A stretch of 64,000 bases of DNA from Rathayibacter sp. VKM Ac-2754 (GCF_009807095.1 NZ_WUCC01000002.1:372001-436000); one strand, 5' to 3'; positions 27,646 to 34,864 are shown, counted from the first letter of the stretch. Translations and numbers: made by a program. Notes: generated by a model from the letters alone, not told the origin.

Positions 27646-28222
27646 GCTCGCCGCCGCACTAGTCGGCTTCCGAGCGGACGTGCCCGTAGTCAAGCGCAAC
27701 GCCACTGGTCAGGCTGGCTCACGCACGTACAAGTACGCCGACCTGGCCACAGTAGAAGAGACGGCTCAGCCGCACTTGGCGAAGCACAGGCTCGCAGTAA
27801 CGCAGCCGATCGACACCGGTGAGGACGGCTTCAACTACCTCCGCACCGTGATCCGACACGAGTCTGGTGAGCGAGAGGAATCGAGGATTCGCATCCCGCT
27901 GGAAGGCGTAACGCCTCAGCAAGCAGGGTCGGTCATCACCTACTACCGTCGCTACGCGTTCACCACGAACCTTGGCATTGCCGTGGAGGGTGAGGACGAC
28001 GACGGGGACGCAGGCAATGACGCAAAGCTACCGGCCGTTCGAACACCCGCAGCATCATCGAACAAACCAGCGACGGAGAAGCAGCTCAACCTCATCGGGA
28101 CCCTAGCCATGCGAAAGGGCAAAGACGAGGAGTGGTATCTGGCCGCGCTTGAGAAGGTTCGAAACAGTGCCGACGCCTCAGCAATAATCAACAAGCTGAG
28201 CGAGCTTGAGGACGCACAGTAA
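27614..28222 (+). CDS. ERF-family single-strand DNA annealing protein
   Basis: The 202-residue protein shows the ERF core: RNATGQAGSRTYKYADLATVEE, HLAKHRLAVTQPI, and SVITYYRRYAFTTNLGIAVEGEDDDGD, with the last acidic motif typical of the family. The C-terminal 60 residues are a separate helical region. ERF proteins anneal complementary single strands in phage recombination, like RecT or Red-beta. No partner exonuclease is adjacent, though a VRR-NUC nuclease lies 1.1 kb downstream. Confidence 0.85.
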   Translation: MTAEGSIEGSKLAAALVGFRADVPVVKRNATGQAGSRTYKYADLATVEETAQPHLAKHRLAVTQPIDTGEDGFNYLRTVIRHESGEREESRIRIPLEGVTPQQAGSVITYYRRYAFTTNLGIAVEGEDDDGDAGNDAKLPAVRTPAASSNKPATEKQLNLIGTLAMRKGKDEEWYLAALEKVRNSADASAIINKLSELEDAQ

Positions 28223-28822
28223 TGCAGGTCTTCGAGTACTACAGCGACCGCGAAGGGTGAAGAGGGCGAGGCCGCGCCAGCACCCGATGCCGAGCCCGAG
28301 CAGCCGATGGTGGTGCGCCGATTCAAGGTGGTGCGAGCGCTGTTCCACTACGCCCAGGTGGCCGGCGAGGGTGGTCTACCACCGTACGTGCCGCCCAACT
28401 GGGACGAGACACGAGCCCTCGAGACACTCGACATCACTGAGGAGCCGTTCGCGCTCTACAACGGCAACATCATGGGCTACTCGTACGACCGGACCATCGC
28501 CGTCTCCCCCGTTGCGCCGTACCCGTTCAAAACGAAGATCCACGAGCTCGGCCACGTTGAGCTTGGGCACACCGGGGACGCTCCCGACGAGGAAGAAGAG
28601 CCGGGAACCATGCACCAGGGCATCGGTGAGTTTCAAGCGGAGTCCACCGCGTACCTGACGTTGCATCAGCTAGGTGCCGAGGACCAGATGAACGCGAGCG
28701 AGAGCCGCGCCTACGTGCAGCACTGGCTACGCGGAGGTGAACCGTCCGAGGTTGATGTCCGCCAGGTCTTCAGCGCTACGGATCGGATCGTTAGAGCCGG
28801 GCAAGAGCCAAGGGAAGAATAG
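28223..28822 (+). pseudogene. ArdC-like antirestriction protein, N-terminus lost
   Basis: From 28307 the frame encodes 171 residues with a zinc-metallopeptidase motif HELGHVELGHT and EFQAESTAYL, plus the linker and KVVRALF-type strand that in ArdC proteins precede them. ArdC's N-terminal single-strand-DNA-binding domain is missing. Upstream, the frame stays open without a start to 28223, while an ATG at 28223 opens a different frame that stops after 12 codons. This looks like a deletion joining the start of one gene to the 3' part of ardC. A shortened product from 28307 is possible. Confidence 0.65.
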
Positions 28823-29258
28823 CATTGACCGACTTAAGCAGAAATGCGAATATCAGAGTGTCCCGCAAGACAAACGGCGGTGAGCGTCAATATCGTGGCA
28901 GACGTTTCATGTGCTCAACGTAACAAGCACAGCCGCCTCGCACCTTTCACAACCGGATCAACGACAGACATGCACGCAACAAGCGTGAGAGAAGTACGCT
29001 AGGTCAAAGTTTAGGCCGATGACGGCGGAGTACCGAGAGGTCCCGCACGGGCGATCCTTCGTCCGATAACCGTCCCCACTGTGAGGTGCAAGTCCTCACC
29101 TCGCGAGGCAGTCGTTGAGCCGTCTGGCTCGTTCGCCGTCGCCGCCCATGTTGAGAGGCGGGGACAGGACGGTCCAGACGGGCGCGCGATTTCAGGCGTC
29201 CCCCTGATCGTGCGCTTCAGCCAGTGGTCGACCAGGCAACTACCCACCGTCTCGTCGA
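28823..29258. other. Non-coding GC-rich stretch with local hairpins
   Basis: About 436 bp between the ArdC fragment and the nuclease gene. It holds a short hairpin (GTGAGG/CCTCAC with a 7-nt loop at about 29081-29099) that resembles a tRNA T-arm, but no complete tRNA can be folded around it. A 78-codon minus frame (29011-29247) has a good ribosome site yet no recognisable protein features. Confidence 0.4.
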
Positions 29259-29303
29259 CCTCCTAGTTCCGCGCATACCTCGCAGGTGCGTGGAACTAGG
29301 AGG
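29259..29303. repeat. Perfect inverted repeat carrying AGGAGG on both strands
   Basis: Arms CCTCCTAGTTCC (29259-29270) and GGAACTAGGAGG (29292-29303) pair perfectly over 12 bp and extend inward by about 5 further pairs. Each arm carries a Shine-Dalgarno core on its own strand. If transcribed rightward the hairpin would hide the ribosome site of the downstream nuclease gene. Confidence 0.7.
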
Positions 29304-29360
29304 ACACAGCAATACCAATCCACTCCCCCATCCTCAGAGCCGGCCGTCGTGCGTAGGGCG

Positions 29361-29744
29361 ATGCTGCCCAACAGCGAGTCTGTGATCCAGCAGCGCGTCT
29401 GCCTCTATCTGGCCACGCACTACCCGGACGTCATCTTCCGCTCCGACTTCGCGTCGGGCCTGAAGCTGTCGATCGCGCAGGCGTCGCTCCACAAGAGGCT
29501 CCAGTCAAGCAGGGCGTGGCCAGACCTGCACATCGTCGAGCCGCGCGGTGAACACGCTGGCCTCTTCATCGAGCTCAAGCGCGAGGGTGTCGTCGTCTTC
29601 AAGCAAGACGGAACGCTGCGCGCTGACGAGCACCTCAAGGAGCAGGCGGCGATGCTCGCTTCACTACGGGCGCGTGGGTACCGAGCTGAGTTCGCGATCG
29701 GCTACGACGCGGCCGTGGCGTTGATCGAGTCGTACCTCTCTTAA
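29361..29744 (+). CDS. VRR-NUC domain nuclease
   Basis: The 127-residue protein (ATG at 29361; a GTG at 29286 or 29349 is possible) carries the VRR-NUC signature: SVIQQRVCLYLATHYPDVIFRSD, WPDLHIVEP with catalytic Asp, GLFIELKREG with the ExK pair, and HLKEQAAMLASLRARGYRAEFAIGYD. Stand-alone VRR-NUC proteins are common phage nucleases in replication and recombination modules, probably cutting branched DNA. The strong AGGAGG at 29298 is 57 nt from this ATG, so the true start may be further upstream. Confidence 0.8.
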   Translation: MLPNSESVIQQRVCLYLATHYPDVIFRSDFASGLKLSIAQASLHKRLQSSRAWPDLHIVEPRGEHAGLFIELKREGVVVFKQDGTLRADEHLKEQAAMLASLRARGYRAEFAIGYDAAVALIESYLS

Positions 29745-29805
29745 TGCGGCTGGAACTGCACGCCCAACCGGACGTGCTGACCACCCACGATCACTAGGAG
29801 ACCTC

Positions 29806-30285
29806 GTGACCAAGGCCATCGTCCTGCCCGCAACGGACGCCCCGTACCTCGTCGACCTCAACAGCGCAGCGGACATCCACGCACTCGTCGAAGGCTGGTT
29901 CGAGATCCTCGATCTCGCCACACCGGACGCGACGCTCTGGATCAACGACGAAGCAGCGATCGACGGCAAGAGCTGGAACAAGCACGCGATGTGGCTGCTC
30001 GTCGTTCACTCCGTACACCCGACCACGAACCCGTTCCTTCGCGGAACCATGGTGCTCACCGGACCCATGAGCACCAACGAGGACGGACTGTCAGATGTTG
30101 ACGACTACTACGTCGATCTGATGTTCCCGTCGAAACGGCTGACGGTGCACGTGCAGCGAGCGAACAGCGACGAGTGGATCGACATGCGCATGCCGTTCGA
30201 CACGTGGCGTTCTGCGTACAACGCTGCGCTGAATGTGCAAGGCGCGCACGAAGACATCACGAAATTTAAAGTTGTACCAAAATGA
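29806..30285 (+). CDS. DUF3846-like phage protein
   Basis: The 159-residue protein starts MTKAIVLPATDAPYLVDL with an AGGAG site upstream. The N-terminal half (ALVEGWFEILDL, ATLWINDEAAIDG, NKHAMWLLV, GTMVLTGP) matches the pattern of DUF3846 proteins seen in actinophage early regions. A second half of about 60 residues follows without an assigned domain. Function unknown. A strong terminator follows immediately. Confidence 0.7.
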   Translation: MTKAIVLPATDAPYLVDLNSAADIHALVEGWFEILDLATPDATLWINDEAAIDGKSWNKHAMWLLVVHSVHPTTNPFLRGTMVLTGPMSTNEDGLSDVDDYYVDLMFPSKRLTVHVQRANSDEWIDMRMPFDTWRSAYNAALNVQGAHEDITKFKVVPK

Positions 30286-30295
30286 TCGTGGGGAG

Positions 30296-30324
30296 CCCCG
30301 CAGCGTATTTTGCTGCGGGGTTTT
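30296..30324 (+). terminator. Rho-independent terminator of the early operon
   Basis: CCCCGCAGC and GCTGCGGGG flank a 7-nt loop followed by TTTT, 11 nt after the DUF3846 stop. This is a textbook intrinsic terminator. Confidence 0.9.
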
Positions 30325-30620
30325 CTAACTGTAGAACTTATTCACTGTAAAACGTTGAGCTCGTAATCAACCTTGATTTGTATCCAGCGATCTCGTTTTA
30401 CACCGCCTACGTAAACTAATCGCGACACTTAGTCAAGACTCAGCTCGAACTCGCCTTGGATTGGCCTTCCATAAGCGGGGCATAGGTGCTAGAGTCCTAC
30501 TTGTCTCTTCGAACAGAAGGGCCGGCCATCCTCTCGGACGGCCGGCCCTTTTTGTGACCGCAAGTTCCCGCTTGCGACCCACCTTGCAATATCTACGCAA
30601 AATCCCTAGGAGGACTTCAC
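30325..30620. other. Intergenic region with a short possible transcript
   Basis: About 300 bp of mixed composition between two terminators and the 47-residue membrane peptide gene. No protein gene is supported. A short RNA could be made between about 30490 (GTGCTAGAGT, a possible -10 region) and the GC-rich terminator at 30517-30553. Confidence 0.35.
30517..30553 (+). terminator. GC-rich terminator or attenuator upstream of a membrane peptide gene
   Basis: An 11-bp stem AAGGGCCGGCC/GGCCGGCCCTT with a 12-nt loop is followed by T residues. It lies about 68 bp before the next start codon, so it may attenuate that gene. Confidence 0.85.
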
Positions 30621-30764
30621 ATGCTGAAGTTTACACGAAAAATTAAAAACTCGCAGGGCGAGTCTACAACGACGAAGTTCTCGATTACAACCTCGTTCGT
30701 CGTTCAAGGCCTGGCTGCATTCGGTACGTTCCTCGTGATCGTGATGCAGTACTGGCCGTTCTAA
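30621..30764 (+). CDS. 47-residue single-pass membrane peptide
   Basis: ATG with a perfect AGGAGG 7 nt upstream. A basic Lys/Thr-rich N-terminus (MLKFTRKIKNSQGESTTTKF) is followed by one hydrophobic segment of about 20 residues ending MQYWPF at the very C-terminus. It is framed by an upstream terminator and a downstream hairpin, so it is an isolated single-gene unit. Size and topology resemble holin-like or toxin-like small membrane peptides. No family recognised. Confidence 0.55.
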   Translation: MLKFTRKIKNSQGESTTTKFSITTSFVVQGLAAFGTFLVIVMQYWPF

Positions 30765-30772
30765 ATGAAGGG

Positions 30773-30821
30773 GCCCCTACCACCGGCGAGCCTTCGGGTC
30801 GCTCAAGCTGGTAGTAGGGGC
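30773..30821. terminator. Convergent hairpin terminator
   Basis: GCCCCTACCACC pairs with GGTAGTAGGGGC across a 25-nt loop that itself holds GCCTTCGGGTC. It lies between the convergent membrane peptide gene and the minus-strand gene ending at 30835. Confidence 0.75.
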
Positions 30822-30834
30822 GTCGGTGGACCGT

Positions 30835-31143
30835 TCAGGAGCCAGGCTTGTAGCCCTTGCGACGACCCTTGAGGCCGTCAGCGTTCTCCAGGACGGCGCT
30901 GATGTTCGGAGCGAGCTTGTTGAACTCGGCCACGGAGACGACCATCTCGGTCGTCTCGCCGTTGCGGATCTCCAGCGCCACCAAGTTGCTGGCGGGCTTC
31001 AGATCCTTGACCTCAGACGGAAGCGCGTCGAACTGCTTCGGCTCGTCGAGGTCGGGGTGGCTGCGGACGACAATCGTTACGATCTCGTCCTCGGTCGCTT
31101 CGGCCCCGGTGAGGTCCGAGACCCTGATCTGGCGGAACCCCAT
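30835..31143 (-). CDS. Small phage protein of unknown function
   Basis: The 102-residue protein starts MGFRQIRVSDLTGAEATEDEIV with an AAGGAG site 11 nt upstream. The middle (VVRSHPDLDEPKQFDALPSEVKDL) and VALEIRNGETTEMVVSVAEFNKLAP are beta-rich, and the tail is basic (LKGRRKGYKPGS). It reads like actinophage small proteins placed near lysogeny regions. No domain recognised. Confidence 0.65.
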   Translation of the reverse strand: MGFRQIRVSDLTGAEATEDEIVTIVVRSHPDLDEPKQFDALPSEVKDLKPASNLVALEIRNGETTEMVVSVAEFNKLAPNISAVLENADGLKGRRKGYKPGS

Positions 31144-31281
31144 GGGGATCGCACTCCTTTTTGTCGGTGGTCTTCACGGGATGTGTCGACCTGCCACTAG
31201 TAAGAAGCATGCGCGCTAGATCGTAAACCGTAGAAATTACAACAGACTTAAGGATCTCTGTTTGAGACAATAGATGTACAC

Positions 31282-31428
31282 ATGCAAGACCAGTTCGACC
31301 TCACCACTTACGTCAGCGAATCCACTCAAGCGAGCGCTGTTCCGTTGATGGTCGAAAACCGCGACGTACTTGCCTCGATCGCGACGATGGTTTCGAAGCG
31401 TCGAAATCAGACCCCCGCGTCTAACTAG
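31282..31428 (+). CDS. Possible 48-residue protein
   Basis: The frame MQDQFDLTTYVSESTQASAV ends TAG at 31428, overlapping the convergent gene's stop by 4 nt. No ribosome site precedes it. It could be a real small protein, because the frame fills a gap exactly, or chance. Confidence 0.3.
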   Translation: MQDQFDLTTYVSESTQASAVPLMVENRDVLASIATMVSKRRNQTPASN

Positions 31429-32156
31429 CCCTCGTCAGGGGTGCTCTGCTCTTCGGCTTTCGCCCTTCGAGCATCACGCTTCTTTCTGTACGTCAGCATC
31501 GTGGTGGCATCGGCCTGGGCGCCGTCGTGCCCAAAAGTACGCAGACCGTGGTGAAGCGGGTCGGTCCACTTGTCGGTGTTCTTCTTAATTGCAACTACAG
31601 CTTCAGCTAGCTCATTCAGTCCCTTGCGGGTTATCCAACTCTGGTGCATGTAGACGTGCCAGTCCAGAACGACTTCGGTCGTCAATTTCTCGTTGTCGAT
31701 CCCGTCGTAGGTGATCGTGCCCGTGTGGCGGTGCGGCAGACCTGCCTGATGGCGCTCAAGGTGCGCATCCCAGAACGTCCGATACTCCTGACCCGGCGCG
31801 AGCGCCGGAATGAAGTGCGGGAACATGAGGAACTCGGGCTCGCCATTGTTGCTCGTCTTCAGGTCAGAGTCCGTCTCGAAGCTGACGTTGCGCGCTATCG
31901 TCTGCCCGTAGTTACGGATAACGAGGTCCATGAATCCTTGAAGGTACGGCACCGGCTCCATGGAAACGACCACGTACGGCTGAGACCGAGCACGGTCAAG
32001 ATCCGCGGTCAGTCTTCGCGCCTCGCGGGCTTCCTTCACCTGCCGCGCTCCAAAGATCCACGCAACGACGAAGGCTGCTGCTGCCACGAGGCCAGTGCCG
32101 AGTGTCGACCATGCGGACAGCGCGTCGAGGGCGGCTGAAGTCTGGTCGGGTGTCAT
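31425..32156 (-). CDS. Single-pass membrane protein with beta-rich domain (architecture family member 3)
   Basis: The 243-residue protein begins MTPDQTSAALDALSAWSTLG. One TM (about residues 17-38) is followed by a charged linker helix (RQVKEAREARRLTADLDRARS) and a beta-rich domain (PYVVVSMEPVPYL, VIRNYGQTIARNVSF, PALAPGQEYRTFWD), with a basic C-terminus (RKKRDARRAKAEEQ). The same frame is open upstream into the comM fragment, so a longer in-frame fusion exists on paper. The layout matches the pair at 22988-24102. Function unknown. Confidence 0.65.
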   Translation of the reverse strand: MTPDQTSAALDALSAWSTLGTGLVAAAAFVVAWIFGARQVKEAREARRLTADLDRARSQPYVVVSMEPVPYLQGFMDLVIRNYGQTIARNVSFETDSDLKTSNNGEPEFLMFPHFIPALAPGQEYRTFWDAHLERHQAGLPHRHTGTITYDGIDNEKLTTEVVLDWHVYMHQSWITRKGLNELAEAVVAIKKNTDKWTDPLHHGLRTFGHDGAQADATTMLTYRKKRDARRAKAEEQSTPDEG

Positions 32157-32229
32157 AGGTGCATCCTGCCAGGGACCTCCGACACAGCTCTCGCAGGAGC
32201 GGACAGCGTGGTGTACTTTGCAGCTCCAC

Positions 32230-32723
32230 GCCTCGTCGAGGAAGAGGATCCCCCTGGTGGCGCGCGCGACGGCGCCGGGCCGGATGCGTCCGCTACCGCC
32301 TCCGACGATCGCCGCGGGCGACGCGGAGTGGTGCGGGCTCTCGAACGGCGGCCGCCGCACGAGGTCACCGCCGGTCGGTTCGCCGGTCAGCGAACGCATG
32401 CACGTCGCCTCCAGCGCCGCCTCGTCGTCGAGGTCGGGCAGGATGCCGGGCAGCCGCGACGCGAGCATCGTCTTGCCCGCGCCGGGCGGCCCGAGCAGGA
32501 ACACGTGATGCCCACCCGCGGCCGCAGCGATCATCGCCTCCGCCGCCTCCTCATTGCCGACCACGTCGGAGAAGTCGAGCCGCGACTCCGCCCGGACCGG
32601 CGGCCCCGGCACCGCCGCCTCCGCGGGAAGCACCGGCACCTCCCACTCCGCTCCGCGCCAGACCGCGACCGCCGCGAGCGAGGACACCGCGATCACCTCC
32701 ACCCCATCGACGAGCTCGGCCTC
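32230..32723 (-). pseudogene. comM: comM fragment at the right end of the island
   Basis: Encodes ComM residues about 146-310, including Walker A GPPGAGKT and ending at Walker B LFLDEA, where it switches into island sequence (LDEAWSCKVHH). It lacks the first 145 codons and everything after Walker B. It differs from the intact comM at many third positions, so it is not a recent copy of it. It lies where yraN-comM would follow DUF2469 in an uninterrupted locus, so it is most likely the native remnant. Confidence 0.85.
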
Positions 32724-32734
32724 ACAGGGAGATG

Positions 32735-32774
32735 GATCTCGATATGCCGCCTGCGGCGGCTACTCGACCAGCAG
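32735..32774. repeat. TCTCGATA-GCC...CTACTCGACCAGCA intergenic repeat, copy 1
   Basis: GATCTCGATATGCC, a short GC palindrome (GCCTGCGGCGGC) and TACTCGACCAGCAG. The same unit occurs near 44054-44202. This copy abuts the broken 5' end of the comM fragment (32723), so it may mark the deletion breakpoint. Confidence 0.7.
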
Positions 32775-32832
32775 ACAGCTATTCGATCAGCCCGGATAGT
32801 GCACGCCGTGGCTCAGGAGCGACGAAGTCGTC

Positions 32833-33156
32833 CTACTCGTCGAGCGCCAGCTCCTTGGGCAGCTCGAACTCCTTGCGGGAGAGCTCCTCGACGTTGACGT
32901 CCTTGAAGGTCAGCACGCGGACGGACTTCACGAAGCGGTCGGAGCGGTAGACGTCCCAGACCCACACGTCGCGCATGGTCAGCTCGAAGTAGAAGTCGTG
33001 CTCGGTGTCGCGGCGGACCAGCTCGACCTCGTTCGCCAGGTAGAACCGGCGCTCGGTCTCGACGACGTACGAGAACTGCGAGACGACGTCGCGGTACTCC
33101 CGGTACAGTGCCAGCTCGACCTCGCGGTCGTAGTCCTCGAATTCGTCCTCATCCAT
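32833..33156 (-). CDS. DUF2469 family protein
   Basis: This 107-residue acidic protein begins MDEDEFEDYDREVELALYREYRD and contains SYVVETERRFYLANEVEL and DVWVWDVYRSDRFV, the actinobacterial DUF2469 pattern. It is found almost always between rnhB and yraN or comM in this phylum. Function unknown. Here its downstream partners are displaced by the island. Confidence 0.88.
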   Translation of the reverse strand: MDEDEFEDYDREVELALYREYRDVVSQFSYVVETERRFYLANEVELVRRDTEHDFYFELTMRDVWVWDVYRSDRFVKSVRVLTFKDVNVEELSRKEFELPKELALDE

Positions 33157-33168
33157 CGTCCGACAATC

Positions 33169-33858
33169 CTACGCCGGTGCGGAGGCGGCCTCCGCCGCGA
33201 CGGCCTCGCGCGACTTCGACAGCCAGGTGACGCGGTGCAGCGGGGACGGGCCGACGCGCTCGAGGCCCGCCCAGTGCGCGGCGCTGCCGTACCCCTTGTT
33301 GCTGTCCCACGCGTAGTCGGCGAAGTCGTCGTGGTGGCGCACCATCTGGCCGTCGCGGCCGACCTTCGCGAGCACGGAGGCGGCCGAGACCGACGCGCAG
33401 TCGCGGTCGGCCTTGATCCGGGTCACGATCGTGAGCTCCGACGCCCAGGGGCCGAGAGCGGGGCTCAGCCAGTCGTGCTTGCCGTCCAGCAGCACGACGG
33501 CGGTGGCGAGATCCACGCCCTGGTCGACCAGGCGCTCGATGCCGCGCGAGGCGGCGCGGGCGAGTCCGGCGATGATCCCGGTCTCGTCGATCTCGTCGGC
33601 GGAGGACTCGCCGATGGCCCAGCCCGAGACCCACTTCACGACGCCCGGGAGCAGCGCCTCGCGGCGCGCGGGGGCCAGCAGCTTGGAGTCGCGCAGTCCC
33701 TCCGGGAACCTGCCGCAGCGGCGGCCGATGGAGACGACTCCCACCGAGACGGGACCTGCGATCGCGCCGCGGCCGACCTCGTCGCAGCCGATGACGCTCT
33801 CGTAGCCCTGGCGGAACAGCCGGCGCTCGATCGTGAGGGTGGGGTCGGCGACGACCAC
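33169..33858 (-). CDS. rnhB: Ribonuclease HII
   Basis: The 229-residue enzyme removes ribonucleotides and RNA-DNA hybrids. The catalytic signature GCDEVGRGAIAGPV carries the Asp-Glu pair near residue 25, with ASVSAASVLAKVGRDG and DSNKGYGSAAHWAGL further on. It starts at a GTG immediately after the lepB stop codon. The C-terminal 15 residues (Ala/Glu-rich) extend slightly past the core. Confidence 0.94.
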   Translation of the reverse strand: MVVADPTLTIERRLFRQGYESVIGCDEVGRGAIAGPVSVGVVSIGRRCGRFPEGLRDSKLLAPARREALLPGVVKWVSGWAIGESSADEIDETGIIAGLARAASRGIERLVDQGVDLATAVVLLDGKHDWLSPALGPWASELTIVTRIKADRDCASVSAASVLAKVGRDGQMVRHHDDFADYAWDSNKGYGSAAHWAGLERVGPSPLHRVTWLSKSREAVAAEAASAPA

Positions 33859-34674
33859 CTAGCCCTCGCTGCTCTCGGTGTCGTCGGAGCTCTCCTCCGA
33901 GGCCTCGCTGTCGACGCCCTGGAACACGGACGGGTAGTCGTCGAGCCAGGCCCACTGCTCGATGGGCCAGGTGACGAGGATGGCGCGGCCGACGACGTTG
34001 TCGATCGGCACGAAGCCGCCACCGGGCTTGTCGGTGTTGTAGCGGGAGTCGGCGGAGTTGTAGCGGTTGTCGCCCATGACCCAGAGCGAGCCCTCGGGCA
34101 CGGTGACGTCGAAGGGCGTCGCCGAGACGGCCTGCACGCCGTCGGGGAGCTTCACGTAGGGCTCGTCGATCGGGTTGCCGTTGATCTCGATCTGGCCGAG
34201 CGGGGTGCAGCAGGTGACGTGGTCGCCCGGCAGGCCGATCACGCGCTTGATGAGGTGGTCGTTGCTGTCGGGGGCCGTGAGGCCGACGATCGCGAGGGCG
34301 GAGTCGACGGCCGCCTGGAACGCGGGGACCTGCGGCTCGATGGTCGGCGAGAGCCAGCCGCCCGGATCCCGGAAGACGACGACGTCCCCGCGGGAGATCG
34401 GGACGACTCCGGGCACCAGCTCGTTGACGAGGATGCGGTCGTTCTCGATCAGCGTCTGCTCCATCGACGACGACGGGATGTAGAACGAGCGGATCAGGAA
34501 CGTCTTCACGAGGAAGGAGACGAGCACGGCGACGACGACGATGATCAGCACATCGCGGAGGAAGAGCAGGATGCCCCGGCGTCGGCGCGGGCGGCGGGAC
34601 TCCCCCGGCTCGGCGGAGTGGCGGGCGTGCTCACCGTCACCGGGGAGGCGGACCGGGGTCGTGCTGTCTGTCAT
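33859..34674 (-). CDS. lepB: Signal peptidase I
   Basis: The 271-residue protein has a basic N-terminus, one TM (about residues 33-55), the catalytic Ser motif SSSMEQTL (about residue 74) and the Lys-bearing motif LIKRVIGLPGD, then GDNRYNSADSR near the C-terminus. It cuts signal peptides outside the membrane. An acidic Ser-rich tail follows. It is adjacent to rnhB without a gap, and rplS lies upstream across a terminator. Confidence 0.94.
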   Translation of the reverse strand: MTDSTTPVRLPGDGEHARHSAEPGESRRPRRRRGILLFLRDVLIIVVVAVLVSFLVKTFLIRSFYIPSSSMEQTLIENDRILVNELVPGVVPISRGDVVVFRDPGGWLSPTIEPQVPAFQAAVDSALAIVGLTAPDSNDHLIKRVIGLPGDHVTCCTPLGQIEINGNPIDEPYVKLPDGVQAVSATPFDVTVPEGSLWVMGDNRYNSADSRYNTDKPGGGFVPIDNVVGRAILVTWPIEQWAWLDDYPSVFQGVDSEASEESSDDTESSEG

Positions 34675-34830
34675 CGCTGGCGTGGCCCCTCAGGTGCTTC
34701 TGGCTGCTGGGCCTCTCGGCGCGGTGTTGCTCAGCACCGTGCCTCTCAGCACGGCACGTTCCGGCGAGCGGCCGGTTGAGGTGCGACACCGGGCCGGAAT
34801 CCCGAGCGGGATCGACCCCGGAAACGAGTC

Positions 34831-34864
34831 GAACCCCGGTCCCATTGTAGAGGGACCGGGGTTC
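34831..34864 (-). terminator. Hairpin after rplS
   Basis: A perfect 13-bp stem GAACCCCGGTCCC/GGGACCGGGGTTC with an 8-nt loop, 24 bp past the rplS stop. Confidence 0.8.

Noticed and set aside
29081-29099. A tRNA remnant
   Set aside because: Only a T-arm-like hairpin is present. No acceptor, D or anticodon arms can be found at the right distances.
29011-29247. A 78-residue minus-strand protein with a good ribosome site
   Set aside because: Composition is that of random GC-rich coding and no recognisable feature supports it. Kept only as part of the structured-region finding.
31425-32702. A 425-residue fusion of the ComM ATPase segment with a membrane protein as one functional gene
   Set aside because: The frame happens to stay open across the junction, but no ribosome site precedes the ComM part and the membrane protein has its own plausible start at 32156.
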